From contig SIJG01000007.1 of the NCBI GenBank assembly GCA_023374025.1, positions 2,151,852-2,215,851 on the forward strand: DNA of 64,000 nucleotides. Reading direction: 5' to 3'. Positions 22,101 through 34,142 of this stretch are shown here, one piece after another. Positions within the stretch are counted from its first letter, which is position 1. The number at the start of each line of letters is the position of its first letter. The notes below the pieces were generated by a model. The model worked only from the letters and a program-made list of their open reading frames with translations, searched no databases and was not told the DNA's origin. The DNA comes from Heterodera schachtii. Lineage: Eukaryota > Nematoda > Chromadorea > Rhabditida > Heteroderidae. The position numbers and the translations under genes were made by a program.

Positions 22101-25100
22101 TTCCTTATTTGGCAACTCCATTTTAGGAGTGTTCCCAATCTTTCTCAGAAAATTTCGACAAACTCGACAATGCAATTGCTGAACATTTGCTCAGTTTGAG
22201 TCATTGGGAACGCATGCAAATATTCAATGACAACCCTTTCGGTATTATTCTCTTATTTTGCCATTAACTAACACTACTAACAAATGAACTTGGCTTGTTT
22301 CAGATGAAAGCCAACGCATTCCTGACCGTGAGTCCAAGATCAAAATCCCTCCATACAAACAGCCGGACCCTAAAAAGGTTACCTTCCGTTTCTTCAATTG
22401 GCTATCCTCCGTTTAGAAAGTTACTTGGAAATGGAATGACAAAAAGGCTTGCTATGAGTTTGTGTATGCTCAGCTCGGCTTGGAGGACATTCGTGAACGA
22501 CGTCATTTTGGAGGCGGAACGACCGACTTTTTCTGCACTTTGTGCGCCCAAAGTTTCAAAGCGACGAAGTTGGACTTGGAGTGTCACATCCGATCATTCT
22601 CTCACCTTTTTTATTTCATGGTAATTTGGCTTTTAAATGTTTGTGTTGTTTAGATGGTAACTGCTATTGTTAATGTTGGTTCAGCACAAACATCGCCCGG
22701 CGATCATTCCCGAATTGCAAGCGCAGATCACCGCCGAATTGGAAGTGGCCGAAAGGCACAAAAATATCCGCCGTTTATTTGCCAGAACCTTGAAGGGATG
22801 TGAAACGGAGAAGAATCAAAGCGGAATACCAATTTACGCCTTTGAGGAGAGAGAGTGCGAATATTTGGACGTGAAGAGGGCATTGGAGGAGGACAGAGAG
22901 ACCGAAAAAAATAGCGACAAAAGGCCTAAAAAGGAAACTCCGGCCTACGAAATTTACGATTTAAACGTAATTTACAAACGAAATAACAACCCGAAATGGC
23001 CTAATGGAGAAGCATTGGACAAATATTTAACGGCAATAATTGAAATGTGCACGGAAAAGAACAAAGACAATCGAAAAGAGACAATTGTGCGCTCTTTGGA
23101 ACACGCGAAAAGGCAACTGTTGGATGCGGTGCATTTTGACGGGATGGTCCAATTGGAGGATGGCGCCTCACAATCAGCCGCCGTCAGTAATGCACCGGCA
23201 GTGACTGTTACCCCGGCGGTGGAAAAGCGGCAAACGGTGCAAACAATGGCGCCTACGGAGAAGACGAAAGAAGCAAGTACACCTTCTAGGAGTACAGGTG
23301 GAGTCATTTATTGCCTTTCAAGTTTCATATTCGCGATTAACAGAGGTCGAAGCGACACCAACGGCGACTGCCAGGCAAACCAATGTGGCTGAAAATGTTT
23401 CAAAGGGCACTTCCAAGCCGCGCGACAGTGAACGTCGTCGACGCACACGAACACCGTCGCCACATCGGCGGAGTCGTCGCCACTCGCGTTCTCCCGTTCA
23501 CCAACGTAAATCGAGTCGTCATCGGATTCCTGAGCATCGCCGATCCAAAGATTCAAAATCACCGTCGCCAAAAAGAACACGAAAAGAGCGCAGAAGCAAC
23601 GAATTCTCCGAACGTCCGTCAAGTTCTCGATCAAAATCAGTGAACAGAAGACCCATTTCTCGCACGAGCAGATCACCGGATACGTATGAATCTGCAAAGA
23701 AACGATTGGACGACCTCAAAATGAAATTGGTCACCAATGAAACGCCTCGACAGTTTTTTCCTCTGCCTCCTATGCGAAAACGGCTCGGCTCGCAGTCAGT
23801 GAGCGGCGCTACCGGAAAAGACCCATCGCCGCCGCCTCGAGGGCCTGTGCCCTATCCTGGCTACATGTAAAAGTCATTTGTGTATTTTACATGACTATTT
23901 CCAACGCGTATAAGAATCATTTTCGATGGACTATAATATTCTAATTTTTAACACCTTATTTTAATCTATCATTTCGTTTATTCATAGAAAAATTTGAAGA
24001 TAAACTTTATAATGTGTCCGACGGTAACACTCATTTTTCAGAAATATTGGAGGTGTCTACGATGCCGGGTTCCTTGAGAAGGAGTATCCTGATGTGCTGC
24101 GTACAAAAACAACACCAAGTGAAGCTCATCATACCACCACAACTGAATCACAAGTTGTGGCTCCATCGACTGACCTTACTGTGGAAGCGATATCATCTGA
24201 AAGGTTGTGCCAATAATAGTTTTTCAATTCGGTCTCTTCTGACAATTGCATTTAAAAGTTGACCAAATGTATTTTAAAGTTTAAGCGACAGAAACGTTGA
24301 GACGACAAGCCAAGTCGGCGCATCGGAAGATATTAGGAACCAATTGATGAACCGTTTAAAGAAAGACGCTAAACAGGACTACAAAAAAATTGTGATGCAC
24401 ATTCCGAAGGACTTACCGGCCTTCAAGCAACAGGCATTGATGAGACAACAAGCGGAAAAACTCAAAACGAATAGTCCAACAAAAAAGGCTGACAAGAAAG
24501 TGGCGAAAACAGCGATTTTACAACAGAGACAGACCGAAGAACAACAGGAGAATGAACGACTTCAGGCAATATCGCCCGAGCCTGACGACGTAATGGAAGT
24601 ACATTCACAACAACAGGAACAACAACAGACTGGGAATGGTCCACAAAGACAACAACAGCAACAGGATGAGAGACAATTGCAGAGTAAAACGGTGAACGCC
24701 CTCTCCAAGAGGTGCTAAACTATTGATGCTTTTACCTACCATAAATGACTTACTTTTGTCATTTTAGCAGATGGGATTGGGTGAGTGGAAAATTTGTGCC
24801 CGATAATTCAACTGCTGTCTCCCAATCGGCCAACACTCCTTTGACAAATGTTCCTGCAATTCCTCCTGCTACGGCACCTCCGCAAGGAATGCCAATCCCA
24901 AAAATTGGAGTGGTTGTTGCACCGAAACTGGTCGAGACGAGCACGCAACAAGCCCAAAATTTACTTTCCCAACTCGGCATGTCCACCTCTGCTCAACGGG
25001 TTTTCTCTGGACAACAGCCCATGGCCAATGTTCACGCTCCTATATCAACTCCGACAGTTGCTATGTTCCGGCCGGTAATAAAAACAAAATTCCAAATCAT

Positions 25101-28100
25101 GCTTAAATAAACACAATCAGCCTATCCCAACTGCCACTGTGGCAAATTTGCTTGGCCAGCAACCCATGCCATCTTTCGGTGCTGTCCCTTCCATTCCGTC
25201 AAATCTGTTGGGAACACTCAATTCGGCACTTGGCGGTATTTCGTTCTTTGCAATCTGCCCTTTTATTCTGTGTTTGTTTAGTTCCGATGGCAATTCCCCC
25301 TGTTCACTTTAACCAACACACAATGCCGCCGATGGTGGGCGGATTTCCCTCTTCGATGCCACCGCAGCAGCCGCCAATGATGAACCCAGTCGAGATGATT
25401 TTGTACTCGAAGATGCAATTGTACAGTCGAGACTTGGCTAGCATTGACAACATCGCTGCGCTCATTGAATACAGTCTGTTCCTTCCATCCTTTGGCATTA
25501 TATGTTGACCATTTGTGTTTATTTGGTCCATTGACTACAGTATAATTCGGAATATTCACCCAAACTTTTAGTGTGGAAACAGGGCTATGAACCAATTCCG
25601 CCTGGGGAACCGCCGCTTTTGTTCAACGAAATTCTCAGCAAGCGAAAAGGACTGATCGGGGCGAACACTCTCTACCAAATTATTTGCTTTGGGCATCCTG
25701 AGCTTGAGACTTATTATTGTGGAATGTGCAACCATTGGACGACAGTCTCCGAAATGTTCAGCCATTTGCGCGCTTCGATGCACCGACTCAGTTATATGGT
25801 ATTATCTTTTTTTGAATCAGCAATTCTTATTAAAATTCATTTATTGTAATTATTTGTTAAAAATTTAAACTTACAATTAGTTCCGCAACTACAAAATGTA
25901 TCATCGAAAAGCGATGGAGGAATTGGACGAAGAGCGGAGAGACTTGATGTTAGAGCGATTTGCTTCAAAAATTTGGGACATCGAAGGCTGTGGACGATGC
26001 ACAAATCGAATGCGATGCATTCTAAACGAGGAGGCCATCCGACGCATTTGGCCCGACTACATCAGTTGTGTTGACCATTCATGGAAAATAATTGACGATG
26101 ACGACGATGATCTTTGTAAAATGTTTTACTCTTGTCATAATTCTTCCTATTATTCGAATTTCCCCTTATTGTTAGTGATGTCCCAGCGCGTTCTTCCACA
26201 AAAGGACTTCCATCAACCGCAATTGAACCAAAAAACGCCAATGATTGGTGCTGAACTCACTGCGGATCAAACTATTTTTGCAGATCACTCTGTGGTTAGG
26301 GCCGCATCTGCACAAGTGCGAGCTTCACTCGTTGCCAAAAAATTGGAATTGGCTGAACGTGCCGGACACCCCGGGATTGGATTGATCAGTCTCAACTCGG
26401 ACAAGCGGTAAGTTCAATCAAATTTTTCGGTTGGAGCAGTATTTTTAGTTCCGAAGAAGCTGATAAAAATGTCACAAATTCGAAAGAGAAAAAGCGATCT
26501 CACAATCAGAAGGAAAGCGACGTGAGCAAAGAATCAAACAGTAGCAGAAGTGAACGAAGGAGGGACAAGTCAAAAGGTGACAAATCATTTTAAAACCAAG
26601 GGAAATTAAAATTTAGAACGATCAAAACAAAGCAGCACAGAAAAGCCAAAAAGAAGCCGAAGCAGAGAGAGAGAAGGGAAAAAAGGGGAGAGGGACAGAG
26701 AACGAGAGAGAGAGAGGGGCGGAAGACGACGAAGTCGATCCAAAGACAGAGGGGCCAGGACAGAGGACGACAAAGAAAAAGACAACAGCCGAAGCAAAAA
26801 CAGTGAAAGTTGGATGGAAAAAGCGGCACAATTCCTACACAAAATTGGAGACACCGAAAATGCCACCAAATTATATTGGGAAGCAACAGCGAATGAAGCG
26901 GACGAAGAGCCGGGCAGAGATGACCATCAGAATATGGACAAAGTAATGTTCCAAAGGACAAAGCCATGCTCTAAACCTCATATAATTTCCAAAATAACAC
27001 CCTTTAACTCTATAGTACAATATTTTTGTTATTTGAAGAATGTCTCACCCGTTGGCACAAAATCTGCGTCTCATAGTCAGACTTCTTCCTTAGCCGACCG
27101 ATTGGCTTCCTCCTCCCAATCAATGGTCCGCCGACGGGGTCAAATCGACGAGCAAGAACGGCAGCAAGTCCAGGGACAGTTGTCGCCCGAACCACCCCCG
27201 GTGACTGCGATTCGGAGGACGGAGAGACAGCGCCAACTAAAGCGACCCGCGGTGGACGACAAAAGCGAAATGCGCAGGGCAATTGCAGTGATGGTGGAAT
27301 TGGTTGGTGACTAACAATAAATTCAGTCGAGTTTGATGTTATTTTCAGCAACAAGAATACGAAAGCAACAGTGGCTATTTGTCTGCCGATATGTTTTTCA
27401 GCACCTGCCAGGCATTTAACATTGCGCCTGATGAGGTGTTCAACAACCGTTTGCTTTGTGAGACTGCCAATGAACTTCGAGTCGACCTCCGTGCCGGGGT
27501 AAGGGCATTAATGCAACGCAATCAGCAACAAAAACATCAGCAGCAGCAGCAGTCCACTTCACAAGCAGCTCCCGCTTGCCAATTCAATTTGCAATCCATG
27601 GGAGTGGACCCGTCCAAACTGCGCGGGTTGGACCCGAGGGCCTTGCAGTCAATTTTATCAAAGGCAAGCACTCCCAAAGCGCCGCGAACACCCGCTTCGA
27701 CCACAGGTGTCTCCGATAAAGAAACACCTCCATCATTCGGTTATCTGTTGCTTTAAGCGCCTGCTCCCTCTCCAATACGCTCCCGTTTCGAAATGCATGA
27801 CATTGCGTTAGACGAGAGCATGGCTCCCGGCAACTATGTGTATCCATCTTATGAGGAGGGAGGAGACAGACAACGGCAATCCCAACAACAGCTTCAAAGA
27901 CACCATCCGTCGTATGAATCCAACGAAACCCTACGACAACAGCAACAAGTAATGAACCCAGACTTGCGCAGAATTGCAGAAGTCGGTCTAAAAAGGCATC
28001 GATTGTGTGGACAAATACGGTTATTGCATTTTCAGGAAGTCGGCGACGATTGGAATTCGTTGGAGTCGTTCAGTTTCGAAATGCTCGGTTTTGGCTCCGG

Positions 28101-28176
28101 TCGGCAAATGGAAGCACCGCCACGAAAGAACAACGCGTCTGCTGCCGTTGGTCATTCGCCACAACCGCCGTCGTGA
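19155..28176 (+). CDS. Giant multi-U1-type zinc-finger, RS-rich protein; not recognised
   Basis: Modelled as 31 exons with matching phases, about 2,295 aa. Exon starts: 19155, 19242, 19356, 19524, 19713, 20016, 20209, 20638, 20782, 21045, 21238, 21592, 21913, 22127, 22304, 22417, 22685, 23344, 24042, 24286, 24768, 25121, 25282, 25572, 25881, 26176, 26449, 26617, 27039, 27349, 27758. About eight C-x2-C...H-x5-H fingers are spread along it, e.g. CLVC...HELDASH, CTICYVAGE...HMHSSYH, CFCSLC...HFSSEYH, FFCTLC...HIRSFSH, YYCGMC...HLRASMH. These resemble U1/matrin-type fingers that bind RNA or nuclear scaffolds. RS/SR-rich blocks lie at 23400-23720 and 26620-26800; Gln- and Pro-rich stretches lie between. 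A nuclear RNA-processing role is inferred. Weak points: the exon 2 donor would be GC (19311), and a TAA just past 23866 could instead end a shorter product. Expression as a single transcript is not proven. Confidence 0.65.
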
Positions 28177-28760
28177 CGGCAAATATGCGTATTCGTTTTT
28201 GGGCAGATGTAAAAGGGCATTACGAGTTCATACCATTTTCTCCAATGGTGTTTTTCTGCAATTGTTCCCCATCTTGTAAATCTCGTGTTCCGGCTGAATT
28301 TTGTTTTTTGTTAATAAATGGATGCTTTTCCTTTTACAATATCGATTTGGACTGTCCCCCGTTTCCCCCTTTTGCGCTGTCCTTTCCCCTTTTCTTTGCC
28401 TTTGGGCCGTCGCCCGCTGCTGAGGGCATTTGTTGGCCTTCCGTTGCCTTATTTTTTGTTTGTCCCGAAAAATACACAAAAGAAGAAATAGTGAATAAGT
28501 GAAGTGCTTCTCTTCGGCTGTTTTCCGTTTCTGTGCCTAACTCAGCGGTCATTCGCCACCCAAAAAGGAATTAACTCAAAAAAATGATTTTTACAATGTT
28601 TGGCACAGATTCATTCGCTCTCTCCCGCCGCCAAATTTCGGCTGTTTTTCCTTTTTCTTTCCTTCTCTGAGTTCCGTCTAATCTCTCTAACTCACTTGCT
28701 TTTTGTCTATCTCTCTCCTCTCTCTTTCCCCTATTCTCTCTCCTTTCTCTTGTCTCTTGC

Positions 28761-28801
<41 letters not shown>

Positions 28802-29207
28802 CCCTGCTCTTTTCTCGTGCTAACATTGCGTGCCGCCAAATGGGTGCAATGTTAAAAATGCTTTTTGTTTTATTGGGAATGCCTTCTCAACTGACGGAGC
28901 ATTCATTCTCATTCGCCTTGGCACTCTCTAAAAACATCGAAGGCGGGTGGGAAATTCAATTAAGGCATTTGGTGGGCCATTGAATGGCGGACGGATTCTC
29001 TCATTAGGGCGACCCCTTCGCTCGCCCAAAATGCCCTCTGGCGACTTTATGTCAAAATTATTACTAAATAATGGGCTAATTGCACCCGAGGGCATTTTTA
29101 AGCAATGCTTTCTTTTACCAGTAAAATTGGCGAAAAGAATGTTCCCTAAGGATTAAGCAGAAAAAGTTAATTAATATTAGCCCATTGCTTTTGGCTAATG
29201 GTGAAAA
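28177..29207. other. Gap with pyrimidine-rich low-complexity DNA
   Basis: Contains a CT-rich tract from about 28660 to 28800, ending in a pure (CT)n run. Open frames here (e.g. 28600-28983) translate only simple Ser/Leu/Phe repeats. It presumably holds the 3' UTR of the zinc-finger gene and the promoter of the SLC12A8-like gene. Confidence 0.5.
28763..28800. repeat. (CT)n microsatellite
   Basis: An essentially uninterrupted CT dinucleotide run of about 36 bases within a longer pyrimidine tract. Confidence 0.9.
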
Positions 29208-32200
29208 ATGAATCCTCAAAATAATCGCCCGACAGCTGCGGTCATTGCACAACAGTCGCCCCCAAATGCTGAGCCCGATTCGCTGTTCGCCCAGCAAAGC
29301 GTCGCGGGCGAAGACATTCCGTGGTGGCAAAGGTCGGTCGGGAGTCAGTCTCGGCCCTTCGGTGGTAGTCAGTCTCGGCATTTTTGATCCTGGGAATTGG
29401 GATTTTTTCTTGGCATTTTGACAACCAATTTTTGCATGTGTTTTTACCTGCAAATCCCTTCACAAAAAAAGGAATTTTCTGCTGCAACAGCCCACTTTGG
29501 TCAACGCTTGGAATGCCGTCTTTCCCACCGTTGTCGTCAACATTTTCGGCATTGTCATTTTCCTCCGCATGGGTTGGATCGTCGTGCGTTTGCCTTTGAT
29601 TCGGTGCCATTGGTTCTGCCGTTCCCCCATTTGTCCAGGGCACTGCCGGTCTCTTCCAGGCATTTGTTGTTCTCGCCCTGTGCACCCTTTTCTCCTCAGT
29701 GACTGTCCTTTCCGCCATTGGAATTTGTGAGCGATGTCAGGTGAGCATCGACTGATCGGCACAAAAAACACAGAATTGGGTGATTGAATTGGGCTGATCA
29801 GCATTTTCAAAAGTGATCGGAATGACCACCCAATTGGTTGTCCTTACCCTTCCGCAATTATTCCTTTCTTTCTTTTTTCGTCCATTCAGTTTTCTCTCTT
29901 CTGCGTTTCTCCAACCCAATTGTTTCCTCCGCTTAGATTCGCAGTGGTGGCATTTACTTTTTGGTTTCCCATGTGCTCGGAAAACGCATCGGTGGTGCCG
30001 TCGGCCTCATTTACACCTTTGGCCAAGCATGCGCAACTGCACTGGTCGCGCTGGGCTTCGGCGAGTCCATGGCCAAATTGGCCGGCATTTTCAGCCCCGT
30101 GGCCATCAAAACTCTCTCTGTGTTGGTGCTGGTCGTTCTCAACGGTCGGTCGGTTGTTAAACGGACGGGCACAACCTCGCCTTGGGGCGTTTAATTTTTT
30201 AAAAACCCTTCGATTGCGTAGTTACGATAAATACGGTAATTCTCGGCATTTCTCTCATTTAGCAATGAATTTCGCCGGGCTTCGCTTCATCATCCGTCTT
30301 CAGCTGCTTCTGATGTGCTTTCTGGCAATAGCCATTGGCGATTTCCTTCTCGGCGCCGTTCTCTTCACTCCATTGGACTCGGGTATTTTTTGCCCTTCGA
30401 ATTTTCGGAAGAAAACAATTTGGCACTCCTTAAGAGGCCGGCATCGGCGAAATGAGTGCCGAAAGACTGTCGCTGAATTGGCACTCCCATTACGGCCCGG
30501 CCAATTGCACGCCGTTCTCCGAATTATCGGCAAATGAGTGAACGAATCACAGCGAAAAAGGAAAAGAACCGAACTCAATTCAGAGAACACCAAAACAACG
30601 CAATGGCTCTTGGCCAGGAGAGTTTCTTCAGTGTTTTTGGCATTTTGTTCGCCAATTTCATCGGAGTTTTGGCCGGTTTTTTCGTCACAGAATTCACTTT
30701 TACCGTTTCTCTTTCGAAAAGGAGTGAATATGAGCGGCAATTTGGTGGACCCTCTGAGAAACATTGCCGAGGGCGAACTCAGCGCTTTGGGGTGAGCGAT
30801 TCGATTTGATTCAATTGATTTATTGTTTATTTGATTCCTTTTGATCTCAGAGCAAGCTTCGCCCTCTGCTTTCTGATCATGCTTATCCTCGGCGCTTCCG
30901 TCGATCGGTCAGTTTAATCACTAATCACCTCAATTATCAGTTGCCCTTTGCTTCACTTTCCTCCCATTTTGGCCACTCTTTGCTTTGCGATGTTATGATT
31001 TCGGAACGACTTTCGCTCACCAAACTTTTGTTCCTCGGCGGCCTTTACATCGCTTGTCTCTCCGCCATTCTCTCCTCCACCCTCGGCACTTCTCGCGTTG
31101 TGCAGGGCATCGCCTCCGAAGGGCTCATTCCACAGCTGAGCAAATTGCTTCAGGAGGTGGCAAATTGGCCGGGAGGGGGGGGGGGGGGGGACAGATCGCC
31201 AAGGAACAGCAAAATACAAACAAATTTGACTAATGGCTAATCGTATGACAAATGACTCCCATCCGTTGCATTATTCGGCATTTCCAATTGGCACTTTTCT
31301 CGAAGGATTCGCCCTCCAAAGACCCTCTAAAGGCCACCGTTTTGGTCACTGCGGTCGCTGTGCTGCTCGTTCTACTCGGAAACCTCAACCAAATGGCCAT
31401 CCTCTCCTCCATGCCCTTTCTGCTCACTTATGCCTTCGTAAATTATTCTTACGTTTCGTTGGCAATGAGTGACGATTTGGACTCATTGGGCCGCGAAAGT
31501 GCGCAAAAGTGAGCAAAACGGACGGGGAATTCGAAAGAATACGGAACGAAATCCGATAAAAGTGTGCCAAAGAGACATTTGTTAACCTCAGCAGGGGTGA
31601 AATGGTCAATTTGCCCTAATTAGCCAGGAGGGATTAGCCCAAATTGGCACTAATTAGTCCGCACTTTACCCTATCGTAGAAATGGGCAACAGACAAATTA
31701 CGGTAGCGTTCACGACGGAATGGCCAGCGGCGGAGCACAGCCTTCGCTGGACGCACTTTTCACTTCGACGGAGGAAGGCGACGCCGGAGGGAACGCATGG
31801 AAAAGCGGCGGAGAAAAGCCGTGGTACACGCGGTGCATCAATCGATATGTTTCTTTTGCAGCGGTAAGCGACAAATGCCCAATTTTAATCCAAAATAGCC
31901 TTTGTTTTCCGGGCCCTTCCTCTCCAAAATCGGATTTTTCCGAAAATCGCCGGTCTCGGCTTAGTCTCTACTAATTAATTATTCGTTCCCTCAGGCGATT
32001 GTCCACCTTTCCGTGCTCTTTTTCATCAACCAATTGTACGCCTTTCTCCATTTGCTTGCCTTTGTCGGCCTCTATTTGTACTTCGGCAAAACATGCCCAG
32101 CAGTGTCCGACCAAGGTCACTCCACTCCCTCCCCACCCAATTAAGCCGCTAATTATGCAATTGGTGAAGGCGTTTCCCACTTCTCCCTCGTCCATATGCT

Positions 32201-32396
32201 CCGTGTGGCCATGGCCGGCATGGATTCTTTCACGCCGTTCGGCCCGTCCAACGCCCGCGGGCAGTCGGCGGTCGTTCCACCGGCGCCGCCCCCGGGGCTA
32301 ATCCAACCGGGCGACATTCAATCGACACGACTGAACGAACAGAACCCGGACTATGCACAACGCAAGCAGTACCACCACGCGGAACAGTTGGGATAA
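29208..32396 (+). CDS. SLC12A8-like cation-chloride cotransporter family member
   Basis: Integral membrane transporter of the SLC12/APC superfamily; mammalian SLC12A8 is reported to move polyamines/amino acids or nicotinamide mononucleotide, so the substrate here is open. Exons: 29208-29332, 29472-29583, 29639-29740, 29937-30144, 30263-30382, 30435-30537, 30584-30675, 30722-30791, 30851-~30907, 30941-31156, 31306-31508, 31680-31863, 31995-32115, 32170-32396 (about 645 aa; human 714). Conserved stretches: FPTVVVNIFGIVIFLRMGW (TM1), VTVLSAIGICERCQIRSGG, GLIYTFGQ, LRFIIRLQLLL, ESFFSVFG, AGVNMSGNL, SSTLGTSRVVQGIA, LLTYAFVNYSYVSLAM. The C-terminus ends ...KQYHHAEQLG, like the human tail. The junction of exons 9 and 10 (30893-30941) is uncertain: a phase-0 donor at 30899 or 30912 is needed to stay in frame. 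Confidence 0.85.
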
Positions 32397-32843
32397 CAAA
32401 GAACGAATCGGGGGGAACGGCGAGAGACTAATGGCATATCAAATGGAGAGGGAAGAGCATCAAACTGACTAATCAGCTAATTACTGATAATTGTTTTTTC
32501 TTTTGTGTTGGCCATTAAAAGACAATCATTTACAAATTCCCGTATTTAATTAGCGTACAATTCAAATTGGGCATAAAATAAAATAGCGAACGAACATAAA
32601 ATAAAAGGAATACATTATTTACACAGTGAAAATTAATTGAAAAGGGAAATAAACTCAAAAAGAGCAAAAAGAAGAGACATTTTAAATAGGAGAAAGTTAA
32701 TTGAATTATCATAAAAAGGAAGAAAAAGACAATAAGAAGAAACCCATATGACCGAATACAAAATTTAAACATTTAAATCCGAACGAAAAGAGAAAAATGG
32801 GAAAAGCGCCTTTTGAGTCATTTGGCGTAACCAAACGAAATGT

Positions 32844-34142
32844 TCAAAATGCCCTTTCGTTGGCAAAGTAAAGGAGAAACTGGGACATGTAATAGGTGAA
32901 GTTGAGATACCAAACGATGGTGCCGGTGTGTCGAGCGAAGTGATTTACCTAAGGAAAAGAAATGGACGGAAATTAGGGGAAATAAAAAAGGAAATAATAC
33001 CAAAAGGGCCGAATTGCAAACCAAAAGAAAGAAAGTGCCGAAGAAGCGGACCAAAGCGGACTGAAAAGGGCACAAAAGTCAAAGGAATTAAAACAAAAGA
33101 AAGAAAAACCATTCGCTTACCCTTTCCTCATAAGCCATCGTTGAACCATTTTTCCACACAGAGCTAAAGAAATGCAATAAAAGAAATGTGACGAATGACT
33201 AACGAACCCCGCGACGATGAACGAAGTCGATGAAAGAGAAATAATGGTGGCACAAGCGAGGACGAGTGCCGGGATGGAGCGGAAAAGGTCAGCGAAAATG
33301 CCGTAGAGAAACAGTCCCATCACAAGACAAGCTAAGGGGGGGGGGGAGAGGAAATGGCAAAATATTGGGAAGGGCGGGGAAATTGGAAAAAGAGAGGGTA
33401 CAAAAAAGAATGAAGTTGGCCAAAACACTTACTCGAAATTGCAAGAGCGATCCACCATTTGCGAAGGGATTTGTAGAAGGAGAGCAAATAGGCGAATTGG
33501 CTGAAACAAATGAGCAGGGCGGACAGCTCCAATCTGAGGACACAAAACAGAGGGACACAAGGCATTAGCAGACTTAATGATCGACAAAAGACTGACTGAT
33601 AAGCATTGATTATCACCAACTCTCTTCTTTCTCTCTCTCTCTTTCTCTCCCCATTCGAATGTCTCTCTCACTTCTTCCCAACTCTCTCTCTCTCTTTCTC
33701 TCCCCATTCGAATGTCTCTCTCATTTTCTTCCCAACTCTCTCTCTCTCTTTCTCTCCCCATTCGAATGTCTCTCCCATTTTCTTCCCAACTCTCTCTCTT
33801 TCTCTCCCCTCTCTTTACGTTCTCCCTCTCTGTCTCTTCCCATTTTTCTCACTTTTTTGGGAACATTGACCAGCTGTACAGTGCCAACGCCAACGTGAAG
33901 AAAGAAACAGCGGTGAGAATGCGTGTCCTCCGTGGCATTCGCGTCCAAAGAGTGAACCAACCGAGGACGACCACGGGAATGGTGAACACAAACGGAGCAT
34001 TGTTTTGGAAACTGTCGGTGGCCAAATAAACGAAGAGGACGAGACCCGTGTAGACGAGGAAAACCTAAAAGGAAAAGGGGAAGAAAAAAGGAACAACAGC
34101 GAAAAGGGCAAACAAAGCGAGAAATGCTACCTGAAAAGGCAT
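32844..34142 (-). CDS. TMEM86/YhhN-like multi-pass membrane protein
   Basis: Exons: 34142-34131, 34064-33853, 33533-33433, 33331-33208, 33163-33121, 32948-32844; phases agree, about 198 aa. It is strongly hydrophobic with roughly seven membrane segments (e.g. FLVYTGLVLFVYLA, VFTIPVVVLGWFTLW, LSALLICFSQFAYLLSF, CLVMGLFLYGIFADLF, ALVLACATIISLS, TGTIVWYLNFTYYMSQFLLYF). The length, topology and the final WYLNFTYYMSQ block resemble TMEM86/YhhN proteins, which include lysoplasmalogenases of vinyl-ether lipids. The typical GD motif after the second hydrophobic block is not evident, so activity is uncertain. The first coding exon is only 12 bases (MPFQ). Its 3' end faces that of the SLC12A8-like gene 450 bases away. 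Confidence 0.6.
33605..33810. repeat. ~54-bp tandem repeat, three copies
   Basis: The phrase CCCCATTCGAATGTCTCTC recurs with starts about 53-54 bases apart (near 33650, 33703, 33757), separated by CT-rich filler. The array lies in intron 2 of the TMEM86-like gene. The serine/leucine-rich frames across it are artefacts. Confidence 0.85.

Noticed and set aside
28600..28983. 127-codon hydrophobic frame
   Set aside because: It runs through a (CT)n microsatellite; no domain or splice support.
33606..33898. Ser/Leu/Phe-rich frames on the plus strand
   Set aside because: They come from a CT-rich ~54-bp tandem repeat inside an intron of the minus-strand TMEM86-like gene.
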